This document shows, one piece after another, positions 16,101-26,455 of a DNA stretch of 64,000 nucleotides. The DNA comes from Eudorina sp. 2006-703-Eu-15 (lineage: Eukaryota; Chlorophyta; Chlorophyceae; Chlamydomonadales; Volvocaceae): NCBI GenBank assembly GCA_003117195.1, contig BDSI01000119.1, positions 209,378 to 273,377 of the forward strand. The letters are read 5' to 3'. The stretch's first letter is position 1; each line of letters opens with the position of its first letter. The notes below the pieces were generated by a model, which made no database searches, had not been told where the DNA came from, and worked only from the letters and a program-made list of their open reading frames with translations. The position numbers and the translations under genes were made by a program.

Positions 16101-16854
16101 AGGTACGGCAGGGCAGGGCCGGAGCATTGGGGGGAGGTACGACAGGAGGTACGGCAGGGGCTGGAGGAGACATTGGGGATGGCAGGGAGCAGGCGCTGGG
16201 CTGAGGGACGGGGGCCGCGAAGTCTACAGACGCGGAGGTGTGATGGGTTAAATTCGAAGGCGGAGGTGCAGAGGGGGCGAGGCATTCGCTGGCGTGGCAA
16301 AGAGGCGGGGAGGGCGAGTGGCGGGGGGACGAGGGCCCTGAGGGGGGGATGAGGGCTCTGAGGGGGGGATCTGGATCACCGAGCGGTGTTAGTCACATGT
16401 GCAGGCTGGGTCTGCGGTACGGGTTGGGGCCAAGGAGCTGTGGCAGCAACCGCTGATGGCGCTCCCAATTGCTGTCGCAACCGGCCAAACAAAAGGGTTT
16501 AACACTTTAACTCCTCCTCCCGTCTGTGTTGCGGCCAGCTGGGCCCTCTGCCGCTGTCTTCGCGCACACGGTACGCCTCCGCCGTGCCTTTGCCACGCTT
16601 CGACCTAGACATGGCGTCACTGACCGCTCCCTTCTTCCCTTCCTCCCAATGGCCTGCCCGCTGCTGCGTCTGCGCAGCTGCTGGGCCGGTTGGCTCAGCT
16701 GGCCTCCGCGCTCCCGTTCGGAGCGCTAGTGGGGCCGTGGAATGTGGCTACCTACCTGGAGGTGTTGATCGCGGGGGAGGGCCTGGCAGAGACGTGGCGG
16801 GGTCAGCAGCGGCAGGAGATCCAGCGGGAGCAGAAGCAGCAGCAGAAGCAGTAG
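13116..16854 (+). CDS. TFIIB/BRF-family transcription factor
   Basis: Predicted general transcription factor, by family a nuclear RNA polymerase initiation factor. Six exons: 13116-13299, 13703-13863, 14196-14668, 15089-15576, 15912-16090, 16678-16854; phases close to about 553 aa. Exon 2 could instead begin at 13679, adding 8 residues in frame. Residues 7-29 form a zinc ribbon, C7-x2-C10 and C26-x2-C29. Cyclin-like repeats follow: LQALAAALRLPGPVVQTAN and LRLGALLYLASRCEGGTL, then LPLVDVERFVMRMARQL and HPLVRLAARLTELVVRRGW with TVAGALLSICLDSLYP, the BRF order. A long Gly/Ala/acidic insert sits in the first repeat. A Q/P tract with four copies of a QQQGRNQP unit lies in the second. Whether it serves Pol III (BRF1) or is a plant-type TFIIB-related protein cannot be told from sequence alone. 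Confidence 0.72.
13870..14125. repeat. (GGT)n-rich trinucleotide repeat in an intron
   Basis: GGT/GTG-rich simple sequence with interspersed GGTATGGTGGGGGCTGG units, lying wholly in intron 2 (13864-14195) of the BRF-like gene. It produces long open frames of Val, Gly or His repeats on both strands; these are artefacts. Confidence 0.85.
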
Positions 16855-18189
16855 CAGCAGCGGGGGCAGTAGCGGCAGCAGCAGCAGTAGCAGCAACGGG
16901 TAGGTTGGCGGCGAGGTGAATGACAGTAGGTTGGGAGAGAAAGGTCAAAGGAGCAAGGCAGGGTGAAGGGTGATGGCCGAGAGGTTGCGGCACCAGGCAG
17001 CAGGCAGGAGCAGGAGCAGCGGTAGGACGTGTGGGAGCGGGAGCACGGGTGTGGTGGGTGTTGATCTGCGTTGATGGATGACATCGATCAGGCCAGCTGG
17101 GCAGGCGTTCCCTTGTGAGCTGGGATGGGCAGCACGCAGACTGTGCGAACGAGAACAACCTTAGTTTGTGCGGCACCAATTAGCGTTGAGTGTTTCGCTC
17201 GTGGCAGGGCGGGCGCGTTTCCTTTGGCTGTTGAGCGGTAGCGGTTGCCCCAGTTGCAGGTTGATGGTTGATCGTTGGCGCGAGAGGCGGGTTGTTGGCA
17301 CAAGCAAGAGCTCTGCTGATGGGATCCAGGGGTCCTTAGGGGTACCGTAACCCTTGTTGCAATGATCGGGTTGGCAGCCGCTGTGTCGGTCCCTCAGTGT
17401 CGGTCCCGCAGTCCCGTCAGTCATCGCAGTCGGTCAGCGCGCCAGCTTACTAATGCGCTGCATCTCTCTCTCTCTCCGCATACGGTAGGTACGGTACCTC
17501 ATGAACACAGGAGCAGCAGCCCCCACGTCACCCTCCGACACGTCATTGTCACCCGGCCTGCTGGTCAATGGGGACCCCAGGACCGCAACACGCACGCGAA
17601 CACGCCTCCTCCGCGCGTCCCACTCGTACCCCCCCCCCGTGCCGTGCGGTGCCGTGCCGTGCGGTGCCGTGCCGTGCACTACTGCCTGCGGGTACTGCGT
17701 TGCCGGCCCGGGTGGATAGCTAAAGACCGCACCCAAGGGCCCAATGACGTGCGATGTGACGAAACGGGTGCGTGGGGGAGGAATCGAAAAGCCCCTCAGG
17801 GGCCGGAGGGTGTCGCGAGGCCGTCCGGAGTGAGGGCGGGGGAATGGGGTCGGGACCTTTTGGCAGTCATTCCATTCGTAGGTGGCGGTGAGGAGTGAGG
17901 GTGGTGCTGAGGAGGAGAGCTCCGGATACCGCAACGCTGTCCGGGGCTGTCCGGGGCTGTCCGGGGCCGTCCGGGGCCGCTTGCGGTGGACGGGTGGCTG
18001 ACTGGCGGCTGTACGTCCGCGACACCCCGCGTTGCCTACTTTTGTGCCACGTGTGGGCGTCAGCACTCCACAAACTTGATTTCACCTTGCAGCGCCAGGG
18101 CCATGCCTATCGCACCGTGGTTGAACCTCGGGTAAGCGTCATGAAAGCCCTGCACTGTTTGTTGCACGAAACTTTCATGAACCTTATGA
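16855..18189. other. Intergenic, no supported gene
   Basis: No complete gene was found. A CAG-rich stretch at 16835-16900 continues the 3' end of the BRF-like gene. At 18094-18132 a 39-base segment between TTGCAG and GTAAGC reads RQGHAYRTVVEPR and looks like an isolated micro-exon. I could not connect it to neighbours. It may be part of the decayed element that follows. Confidence 0.4.
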
Positions 18190-18400
18190 CTATCACTTGT
18201 CAACACCAAAACTGAGTTGCGCATCCAAAAGTCGGATGTTTGAGATGAAGGTGACAACGTCTGGCTACGTCCGTTGGCGAAACTGGACTTCAGCGACAAC
18301 ACCAGATTTACAATGGACGCGTACGCATCAAATGGAACCTGACACCAAACCAGCTGTACGGCATACTGAAGCCCTGCAGAGATGAGCGATTCTGCTACTT
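18190..18400 (+). pseudogene. Decayed retroelement polyprotein fragment (tentative)
   Basis: One plus-strand frame reads KTELRIQKSDV, a TGA stop, then DEGDNVWLRPLAKLD, RFTMDAYASNGT and another stop. The W-L-P...L...FT.DA.A pattern resembles a block I associate with algal tyrosine-recombinase (DIRS-like) and related retroelement polyproteins. Two in-frame stops in about 60 codons and no flanking open frame mark it as a relic. Assignment to a class is from memory and uncertain. Confidence 0.3.
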
Positions 18401-19290
18401 TTTGTTCTTTTGGTCTTTTTGTGCGCCCTTTGACGGATGACCGTTGTGGGGGAACACATGTTTATAGCCGTTTCAAGGCCTGTACAACATTTAACAACCA
18501 GCCAACCAACCGATCATGTAAAAATTCACAATACCGTAACAACCCAGAATCTATCACCCAATACTTTTTGCCTCATAAACATATATTGGAATACCTTATC
18601 ATAGCTACTGAACTTCGCCTGATGCCTTCTGACTGTTCTCTAAAACCCAAACGATAGTTTATGGGATACCCCAAGCCCCCTGGCGGCGTCTTAGAAGCTG
18701 CACGACGACGTTCTTTGTAAGGTAGGTGGCTTGCCCAGGGTCTTCTGCGTGAGAAGTTCGGCTGTTTTGGCCGCGATTACTCACCGTCTGTGCAGTAGTT
18801 CCATAGTCGCTTACATATCTTTTTACTTAACAAGTGTTTCTTTTGATACCTGCTGCAGGGCGTCTATGATGCCTCTTGAGATCCGACCACTGGTGACAAG
18901 GATCGCGCAACGGACAAGGTGGGGGCTGGTTTATGTATTGTGGGCGTTCATGATAGGTACAAGACTATATGTTAGACATATGTATAGCAAGTTACGGGGC
19001 GTGGCCTTGATTGCGTAAGTCCACCACGCTGCACGATGCATCAAAACCAGTCAGAACAAAGTCCCCTCAAGTTTGCTGTTGGTGAGCACGTAGGGTTTGG
19101 CAACACGAGGTTTAGCAATGCAATTTGCTTCTGATCGAACCGGATCGCGACCCACACGCAATACCCTTTTGAACCCGTCTTGTCTGCATAGCGTCTACAC
19201 AGCGTGGCAACAAATTCTTGTGATACAATTCATGGCATTCTTCTTACGCCTGGCCTTACGTCCCCGCCACTGCATCCCTTCCCTCCACAC
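18401..19290. other. Intergenic, AT-richer, no supported gene
   Basis: AT-richer than the rest of the window, with a TGTAA at 18518-18522. I see no frame with convincing composition. It may be degraded mobile-element DNA continuing from 18190. Confidence 0.4.
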
Positions 19291-19299
19291 AGGTTCAAG

Positions 19300-19505
19300 G
19301 CGCCGCTTCACGGGCATCGATCGCCAGGGGCAGCTCCCCCAGGGGAAACTTCGAGAGCATAATCATACGAATCTGCAAGATCATTTCCGATGTCATATCA
19401 AGGACATGAACAAGGCCATTTACGAGAGCAGCCGGCAGGGGCATAAACAAGGCATCTTTTAGGACACCAGGGCAACTGGTCGGCTGCGAGCCGATGCGAA
19501 CTCAG
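19300..19505. repeat. Left copy of a diverged direct repeat flanking the minisatellite
   Basis: This stretch and 21610-21815 share an ordered series of blocks in the same orientation: CAGGGGCAGCTC, AACTTCGAG, ATATCAAG, AAGGC(C)ATTT and finally CGAGCCGATGCGAAC. Identity is patchy but collinear over about 200 bp. The copies bracket the tandem array at 19531-21612. Origin unknown. Confidence 0.55.
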
Positions 19506-19530
19506 TACCCTGGGTGTGAAAGTAATGAGA

Positions 19531-21612
19531 TCCACGGGTAACTGCTTGGGAGGCCCCGAGGAGGGAAGGAGGTACGATCCACGGGTAACTGCTTGGGAGG
19601 CCCCGCGGGGGGAAGGAGGTACGATCCACGGGTAACTGCTTGGGAGGCCCCGAGGGGGGAAGGAGGTGCGATCCACGGGTAACTGCTTGGGAGGCCCCGA
19701 GGGGGGAAGGAGGTGCGATCCACGGGTAACTGCTTGGGAGACCCCGAAGGGGGAAGGTGATGCGATCCACGGGTAACTGCTTGGGAGGCCGCGAGGGGGG
19801 AAGGTGATGTGATCCACGGGTAACTGATTGGAAGACCCCGAAAGGGGGAGGTGATGCGATCCACGGGTAACTGCTTGGGAGGCCCCGAGGGGGGAAGGTG
19901 ATGTGATCCACGGGTAACTGCTTGGGAGGCCCCGAGGGGGGGAGGAGTTGCGATCCACGGGTAACTGCTTGGGAGGCCCCGAGGGGGGAAGGCGGTGCGA
20001 TCCACGGGAAACTGCCTGGGAGGCCCCAAAGGGGATAAGGCGGTGTGATCAACGGATGACTGCCCGGAAGGCCACGAGGGGGGAAGGAGGTCCGATCCAC
20101 GGGTTACTGCATGGGAGGCCCCGAGGGGGGAAGGAGGTCCGATCCACGGGTAACTGCCTGGGAGGCCCCAAAGGGGATAAGGCGGTGTGATCAACGGATG
20201 ACTGCCCGGAAGGCCACGAGGAGGGAAGGAGGTGTCATTCACGGGTAACTGCTTGGGAGGCCCCGAGGGGGGAAGGAGGTGCGATCCACGGGTAACTGCT
20301 TGGGAGGCCCCGAGGGGGGGAAGGAGGTCCGATCCAAGGGTAACTGCCCCGAAGGGGGGGGGTGCGATCGACGGGTAACTGCTTGGAAGGCCCCGAGGGG
20401 GGAAGGAGGTGCAATCGACGGGTAACTGCCCCGAAGGGGGGGGGTGCGATCCACGGGTAACTGCTTGGAAGGTCCCGAGGGGGGAAGGCGGTGCGATCCA
20501 CGGGTAACTGCCCCGAAGGGGGGGGGTGCGATCGACGGGTAACTGCTTGGAAGGTCCCGAGGGGGGAAGGAGGTGCAATCGACGGGTAACTGCCCCGAAG
20601 GGGGGGGGTGCGATCGACGGGTAACTGCTTGGAAGGCCCCGAGGGGGGAAGGAGGTGCAATCGACGGGTAACTGCCCCGAAGGGGGGGGTGCGATCCACG
20701 GGTAACTGCTTGGAAAGCCCCGAGGGGGGAAGGAGGTGCGATCCACGGGTAACTGCCCCGAAGGGGGGGGGTGCGATCCACGGGTAACTGCTTGGAAGGC
20801 CCCGAGGGGGAAAGGCGGTGTAATCTACGGGTAACTGCCCCGAAGGTGGGGGGTGCGATCCACGGGTAACTGCTTGGAAAGCCCCGAGGGGGAAAGGCGG
20901 TGTAATCCACGGGTAACTGCCCCGAAGGGGGGGAGTGCGATCCACGGGTAACTGCTTGGAAAGCCCCGAGGGGGGAAGGAGGTGCAATCGACGGGTAACT
21001 GCCCCGAAGGGGGGGGGTGCGATCCACGGGTAACTGCTTGGAAGGTCCCGAGGGGGGAAGGCGGTGCGATCCACGGGTAACTGCCCCGAAGGGGGGGGGG
21101 TGCGATCCACGGGTAACTGCTTGGAAGGCCCCGAGGGGGAAAGGCGGTGTAATCCACGGGTAACTGCCCCGAAGGGGGGGGGTGCGATCCACGGGTAACT
21201 GCTTGGAAAGCCCCGAGGGGGGAAGGAGGTGCAATCGACGGGTAACTGCCCCGAAGGGGGGGGGTGCGATCCACGGGTAACTGCTTGGAAAGCCCCGAGG
21301 GGGGAAGGAGGTGCAATCGACGGGTAACTGCCCCGAAGGGGGGGGGTGCGATCCACGGGTAACTGCTTGGAAAGCCCCGAGGGGGGGAGAGGTTGTGTGA
21401 TCCACGGGTAACTGCTTGGGAGGCCCCGAGGGGGGGAGAGGTTGTGTGATCCACGGGTAACTGCTTGGGAGGCCCCGAGGGGGGGAGAGGTTGTGTGATC
21501 CACGGGTAACTGCTTGGGAGGCCCCGAGGGGGGAGGTTGTGTGATCCACGGGTAACTGCTTGGAAAGCCCCGAGGGGGGAAGGAGGAGCGATCCACGGGA
21601 AACTGCTTGGGA
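19531..21612. repeat. 2-kb minisatellite with 47-bp and 35-bp units
   Basis: A tandem array built on a 47-bp unit beginning GATCCACGGGTAACTGCTTG and ending in a variable G run plus AGG(T/C). From about 20330 to 21380 the long unit alternates with a 35-bp unit, GATCGACGGGTAACTGCCCC then a G run, giving an approximately 82-bp higher-order period. At both ends only long units are found. All copies share CACGGGTAACTGC. The unit lengths leave very long open frames on the minus strand (over 400 codons). These encode SYPWIAPPSPLG-type repeats and have no start or splice support. Confidence 0.92.
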
Positions 21613-21815
21613 GGCCCCAGGGGCAGCTCACCTCATTAAGGGCAACTTCGAGTGCAGTATCATCAAGCGCGTCTCCAAGCGATCAATATCAAGAATATCA
21701 CCAAAGGCATTTCGATTGTGTCTCGCAAAGGGCACCCGACTAGAGCATGTACAAGGGCACATCTTCAAAGGCAAAATGACGACTGGTGGAGTTCGAGCCG
21801 ATGCGAACCCGACGG
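21610..21815. repeat. Right copy of the diverged direct repeat
   Basis: Partner of 19300-19505, ending in GTTCGAGCCGATGCGAACC. Here one frame stays open as KGNFECSIIKRVSKRSIS and onward for about 70 codons, whereas the left copy breaks after about 38. The right copy may therefore be nearer to an ancestral coding sequence. No start codon or splice site anchors it. Confidence 0.5.
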
Positions 21816-21863
21816 ACCTGTGACACAACTGATGAGGAGAGGGGAAAGGTTGTGAGATAGGCG

Positions 21864-22703
21864 GTGTATGGTCGGAGTGCCCCATGCGAGGAAGGTGACG
21901 CGGTGCGGGCTAATGTTCGGAATGCCCCATCGTTGGAGGAGGAAGTGCTGCACGGTCTTTGGTCGGAGTTTCTTATGCCCCCCGCCGTGGCGGAGGCGCG
22001 GGAGGCCGCGGCGGCTGGCGGCTCCTCCTCCTCCTCCGCCGCCGCCGCCGCCGGCCACCCGCGCGCTGACATCGAAGCGCAGATCGCGGCACTCGGCAAG
22101 GTGACGCAGCCGGGCGCGGGAACGATTTCGACCATAAAGGCGGCGCGCGCGGCGGTTGCCGTACACGCGAGTGCCGTCACGGCGGCGGCGCGCGCCGGCA
22201 CCCTGGCGGGCGCTCCCGGGGCGACGACGCGGCCGGAGCGAATGGGCACGCGTCTGTCGCCGGGCCGTACAAGTACGACATCTCCCGGGCGGGGCGGCTC
22301 CCTTGGCCGCGGCGGCTCGCCGGGTCGGCCCGTCTCGGCTGTCCAATGCGCGCGCGACGACTCGTGGGTCACAGAAGGCGGCGGCGGCGGCGGCGCGGAG
22401 ACGTACCGGTACCGGTGTCACCTGTCCGGTCTGTGCGGCGAAGGACCTCTGGCCGCCTCTGCGGACGGAGACATGGGGGGTTCGGCCTCGGGTGGGGAGG
22501 GGGAGGGCCGAGGGGGGGGCCAGCGGGCAGGCGGTGCAGGGACCCCACCCTGCGGGTCCACGGGCCGGGCCGACCGGACCGGGGATGTGCTCCTGGGGTG
22601 CCAAGAGTGGTATTCAGGTGAGGCGTCTCGGCAGATGTGTCCAATGCCCCATCCTCCCCTGCCCCATGGGCCTCTGCCAGTGCTCCACAGTCCACACCCG
22701 TAG
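21864..22703 (+). CDS. Uncertain open frame, Ala/Gly/Ser-rich
   Basis: A 279-codon frame opening with GTG, not ATG, and followed by a TAG stop. The middle part (LEEEVLHGLWSEFLMPPAVAEA, then a Ser/Ala run, then IEAQIAALGKVTQPGAGTIS) has a plausible protein composition. The last third is Gly/Arg low-complexity. It could be one exon of a split gene or chance in GC-rich DNA. No family was recognised. Confidence 0.25.
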   Translation: MYGRSAPCEEGDAVRANVRNAPSLEEEVLHGLWSEFLMPPAVAEAREAAAAGGSSSSSAAAAAGHPRADIEAQIAALGKVTQPGAGTISTIKAARAAVAVHASAVTAAARAGTLAGAPGATTRPERMGTRLSPGRTSTTSPGRGGSLGRGGSPGRPVSAVQCARDDSWVTEGGGGGGAETYRYRCHLSGLCGEGPLAASADGDMGGSASGGEGEGRGGGQRAGGAGTPPCGSTGRADRTGDVLLGCQEWYSGEASRQMCPMPHPPLPHGPLPVLHSPHP

Positions 22704-24574
22704 TGGGGCCGCGCGTCAGCCTCCCCAAGGGCAAAGCCGTCCGACCAGTTGCCTCTGCCGCGCAGCCTTCCAGCCTCGGGGCATTCTGACCAATATACTG
22801 CACCAAGTCACAATCCAACCACGGGGCAATCGGATCAATAGCCCCCGCCACGCCACCTGGGGCCACGCCAACCATGGGGCATTCAGACCATGCGCTCCCG
22901 CCACGTCACCTTGGATGCATGCGGCAATAAGACCATTAGCTCGCACCGCGTAATCTTCCTCGCACTTCTGCAGTTGCAGTGGCAGAGGCAGGGGCACTAG
23001 CAGGGGTAGGGGCAATAACAGGAGCAGGTATTGAGGCAATAGCAGGAGCAGCTATGGGGACCTTAGCAGGGGCAGGGACAGGCGCAATAGCAGGTACAGG
23101 GGCAATAATAGGGGCAGGTACAGGGGATTGAGCAGAGGCAGGCTTTTACTTCAGGGCATTATGTGGGGAGCAGTCAGGGAGTGCGGCGGTCATCCAGACT
23201 CGGATGTCGGCTGTGTGGTGTCGTGGGCAGGGTCTGGTTACAGTCGTCATGTCGTTTTCTCGAAAGATCAGAGAGCATGCGCACATATCCTTGCTGCCAA
23301 CTGATGACCCCGTGTGCGGTCCCCTCGCTCTGTAATATTTTTCAAGTCATTCAGTACGGCATCTCTCGGTCCGATGGCACGTGACTGCTTCGGTGTAGGA
23401 GTGAGGGCCGAGGGGCGGGAACGGGCATCGTTGCGCTGCTTGACTGTAGTCTGCGCAGCCTCGCAATACGTGTGCGTGTTTCTGTCGAGGGCATGCTGAC
23501 CTCTTGACATACCGCCACGAATCAGAATAGCCGTTGGCAAGGTCCCTACGCTCATCTCTAACGGTCACCTCATTCCAGCTTCACTCATGACGGCCGTTAC
23601 ATGATACAGGGGGTTGTACCCGTGATCATCATTCTAAGTATACGACAGTCGCCAACTGTCTGTCCCGATTCCAACCCGCCTGTCCCTATTTCACCTACCT
23701 AGGCCAGCACATATGGGGGAAATAAACACATCTCTGCTGTTCGTGGCCACGCACTGCTATTCACGCCAACCACAATCGAGCCGCGCGTCACCCGTCACGA
23801 AACGCTTCGTTCATTTACTTATCCGCCCGACATTATTCAACGTCCTCAGGCTGAGACGGCCTGAGACGAGTAAGGACCTCTGTGGATCTCCACTAGCACA
23901 CGTGTCCCGTAAATAATCATCAACTGCAGCCAAAAAACATCGTACCTCTTCACTCTTCCCTATTGGTTCACTCCTGCCGTACCGTACCGTGCCGCATCAT
24001 ACCTCACATCCTTAAGTTCACCACGTCTGCCGGCAGACCAACGGGCCCTGGACGCTGGACCCCGGTCACACACGAATATATACAGATCGTCTGCCAGATC
24101 GTCGCGCCGTGCCGTCACCCGCCTTCGCCTCCGACCCAGAATCCTCTTCACCAGGCCTCTCCACGCAGCAGCCAATCTCTACAGCACGGCAATCACGTCT
24201 TCCGTGCAAACCCCAAAACCATAACAATAACATCATGATAAACAAAATCGCATCACATGTCATGCGTCTTAAGCTAGAATGCCTTGCTCGGCACGAATAT
24301 GTACACCAGACCGTCGGGCGGTGGTTGGGTTGGCAGCACTGGAAAGCATGCCGGTGCTCACAAGCCCATAACACCCAGGGGAGGCACCAGAAGTCTAGTC
24401 ACGCAGTCGGGCCAAGCACCCCTCGCCGACATTAACTAATCTCGGAATGGGTCAGGTAAGTGCACAGATAACGCTCACATTCCCAATTCGATTTCGCGCC
24501 CCATCCCTTCAGGGCACCTGCTGTACTACTGTGTGGACTTTGCTGTTAATCGGATTGTGTATAAAGTAGCGCCC
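22704..24574. other. Intergenic with short GGGGCAAT-type repeats
   Basis: 22640-22960 repeats a motif around GGGGCATT/GGGGCAAT with CCACG. 22970-23140 is a tandem series of AGGGGCAATAGCAGG-like 12-18-bp units. The remainder is unremarkable. A TGTAA on the minus strand at 23601-23597 is a possible poly(A) signal for the dioxygenase gene upstream, implying a 3' UTR of about 0.97 kb. Confidence 0.5.
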
Positions 24575-26455
24575 TCACTCCGCCTCCTGCGGGATGCCCG
24601 GCGCGGCCCCCTGGATGATGATCCCGCCCCGCTTGCCCGGCACCACACTGCCCGCCATGATCTCCGCGTAGCACTCGGGCAGCGGTCGGTCGTTGGGCGG
24701 CGACAGCCACAGGCGCAGCAGGTGGCGCGTGTGCTGCGGGCTGTCCCTAAAGGCCCCTCGGTAGTGCAGGCAGGTGTGGTTGGACAGCAGCTGCACGTCG
24801 CCGGGCCGCAGCACCATGCGGATGGACAGCTCGGGGCCCGAGGCCAGCTCGTTGAACAGCTTCATGGCCTCGTAGTGGGCGGGCTGCAGCTTGGGCACCT
24901 CGGCGTGCCGCTGGCTGAGCAGGTAGTAGTTGTCCGAGTAGTTGACGGACAGGTAGCCGCGGTGGTAGTTGAACACGGGGATCTCGAAGAACGGCTTCTT
25001 GCCTGGCGGGAGGGGGCAGTCAGGGTCCGGGTTAGAATTCCGTGCGACAGTACGACAGTAAAGCGGCAATGCAACAAGCATATGTATGCACCCAGGGATG
25101 GATTGCTAATCGCTATGTTTGTGAATGGACACCTATGGACACAATACGAGCAACCATTGGCGCGCCCTGCATCCGCCTGTCCTCCCCGCTCCTCACCTTC
25201 CGGCACCTCCGACTTGCGGTCAAAGAACCAGGGGCCCGCCAGCACCGGCGCCAGGTGCGGCGCGCGGCGGAGGATCTCGTTGTGTACGGAGATGGAAGAT
25301 GACCAGCCGCTGTCACCGCCCTCCTCCGCGTCGGACAGGCACAGCAGCGCTGCGGGGCGGGGTAGCAGCGGGCACACAACCTCAGGAAGGCATGGTTCCG
25401 AGCTGGCAGGAAGGCCACGCCTTCCTTAGCACGTTCTATGCGACCCACATGCGACCCACATCGCGAAGATGGTCCGAATGCCCCAATACTCATGCAATAG
25501 GATTGCCCCGACGAAACAGGAAGAGCGCGCAACCCGCCGCGCCACTCACAGACAAGGTCGGCCGGGCCGTCGTTGTGCCAGGGCTGCGCGGCGTTGGTGG
25601 CATACAGGCGGGTGAGCGGGTTCTTGGGGTCATGTCCGATGTCCTTGATGTGGCCGATCAGATGTCCCTTGGCGTTCTGCGGCACCGCCCGGCCCCAGTG
25701 CAGACCCAGGATCCAGTACGCGGCCAGCTGCTGCTGCCGGCTGTAGCGCCACACGGGCACACCGCGGACCAGCGCCCAGCCGCGGCCGAACTGCGCCTCG
25801 CGACCGGCCTCCAGCAACGGACCGGACAGCGTGGGCAGCTCGAAGTCGGACTGGTCCACGTCCTGCGACGAGGTAGGTAAGCAGGATGTCAGCAGTCGTT
25901 GCAGCTCAGTGACCGCACAATCATGTCGACACGGAACCCTCCCATCGTGAATGCAGAAAGCATCTACTGAATTTCGAACTAATTTACTTAATGAACGCAG
26001 AAGGCAGCAGAATAGGTCACGATGCGCATCCCTCGGTACCTCTCGTGTCCAGGCCTTCCCACCTGCAGCCTCTTGCCGCTGGCCAGCACCGCCTCCACCG
26101 CCGCATCCAGCTCCGCCACGTGCTCGGGGGTCAGGTGCAGCATGTGGTCCTCCAGGACGGGGTAGTCGGCGGCGGTCCAGGCGTCGGGGCCCTCGATGAG
26201 GGTGAACGGCACCACGGAGCCCTGCCTGTGGGCCAGGAGTCGCGGAGGGAAAGGGTGTGACGGTTATCTCGGATGTGAAAGCGCCGAGACTACAAAATTG
26301 CAATTGAACGATACTACAAGAAAAACCGTTGCAGCAGCTGTCGTAGGCAAAGTTGGCAACGCTGGCAGTTCTGTTTCTGTCGGAGAAATGGCTCTTATCC
26401 TTGAAGCCCTTGGGTTCGAGGGGCATTACCTGCTGGTCTTCAGTTCGGTCGCCAT
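24575..26455 (-). CDS. TauD/TfdA-like Fe(II)/2-oxoglutarate dioxygenase, copy 1
   Basis: Non-haem iron dioxygenase of the TauD/TfdA superfamily; the substrate cannot be told. Five exons on the minus strand: 26455-26430, 26225-26063, 25862-25550, 25349-25197, 25002-24575; phases close to 360 aa. The first exon is only 26 nt (MATELKTS plus two bases, donor AG|GTAATG). Iron ligands are H159 and D161 in PWHNDGPAD and H298 in CLHYRGAF. R315 in HLLRLWL is the expected 2-oxoglutarate arginine. No signal or transit peptide is evident. A second copy at 30575-32774 differs only in the first exon and one further residue (Thr here, Ser there, in PF(T/S)LIEG). Family call is strong. Confidence 0.88.

Noticed and set aside
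19531..21612. CRISPR-like regular array
   Set aside because: Units are contiguous with no unique spacers, unit length changes by deletion, and the genome is eukaryotic.
19398..21631. Minus-strand open frames of 186-453 codons reading SYPWIAPPSPLG-type repeats
   Set aside because: They run in several frames through the minisatellite; unit lengths and base bias exclude stops. No start context, splice sites or non-repeat protein sequence.
24533..25429. 298-codon plus-strand frame antisense to dioxygenase copy 1, also present at copy 2
   Set aside because: Conservation in both copies is explained by the coding exons on the opposite strand; it extends into introns without similarity.
25113..26426. 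437-codon minus frame covering dioxygenase copy 1 without introns
   Set aside because: It joins true exon sequence to intron sequence. The conserved exon lengths and borders shared with copy 2 show that the spliced model is right.
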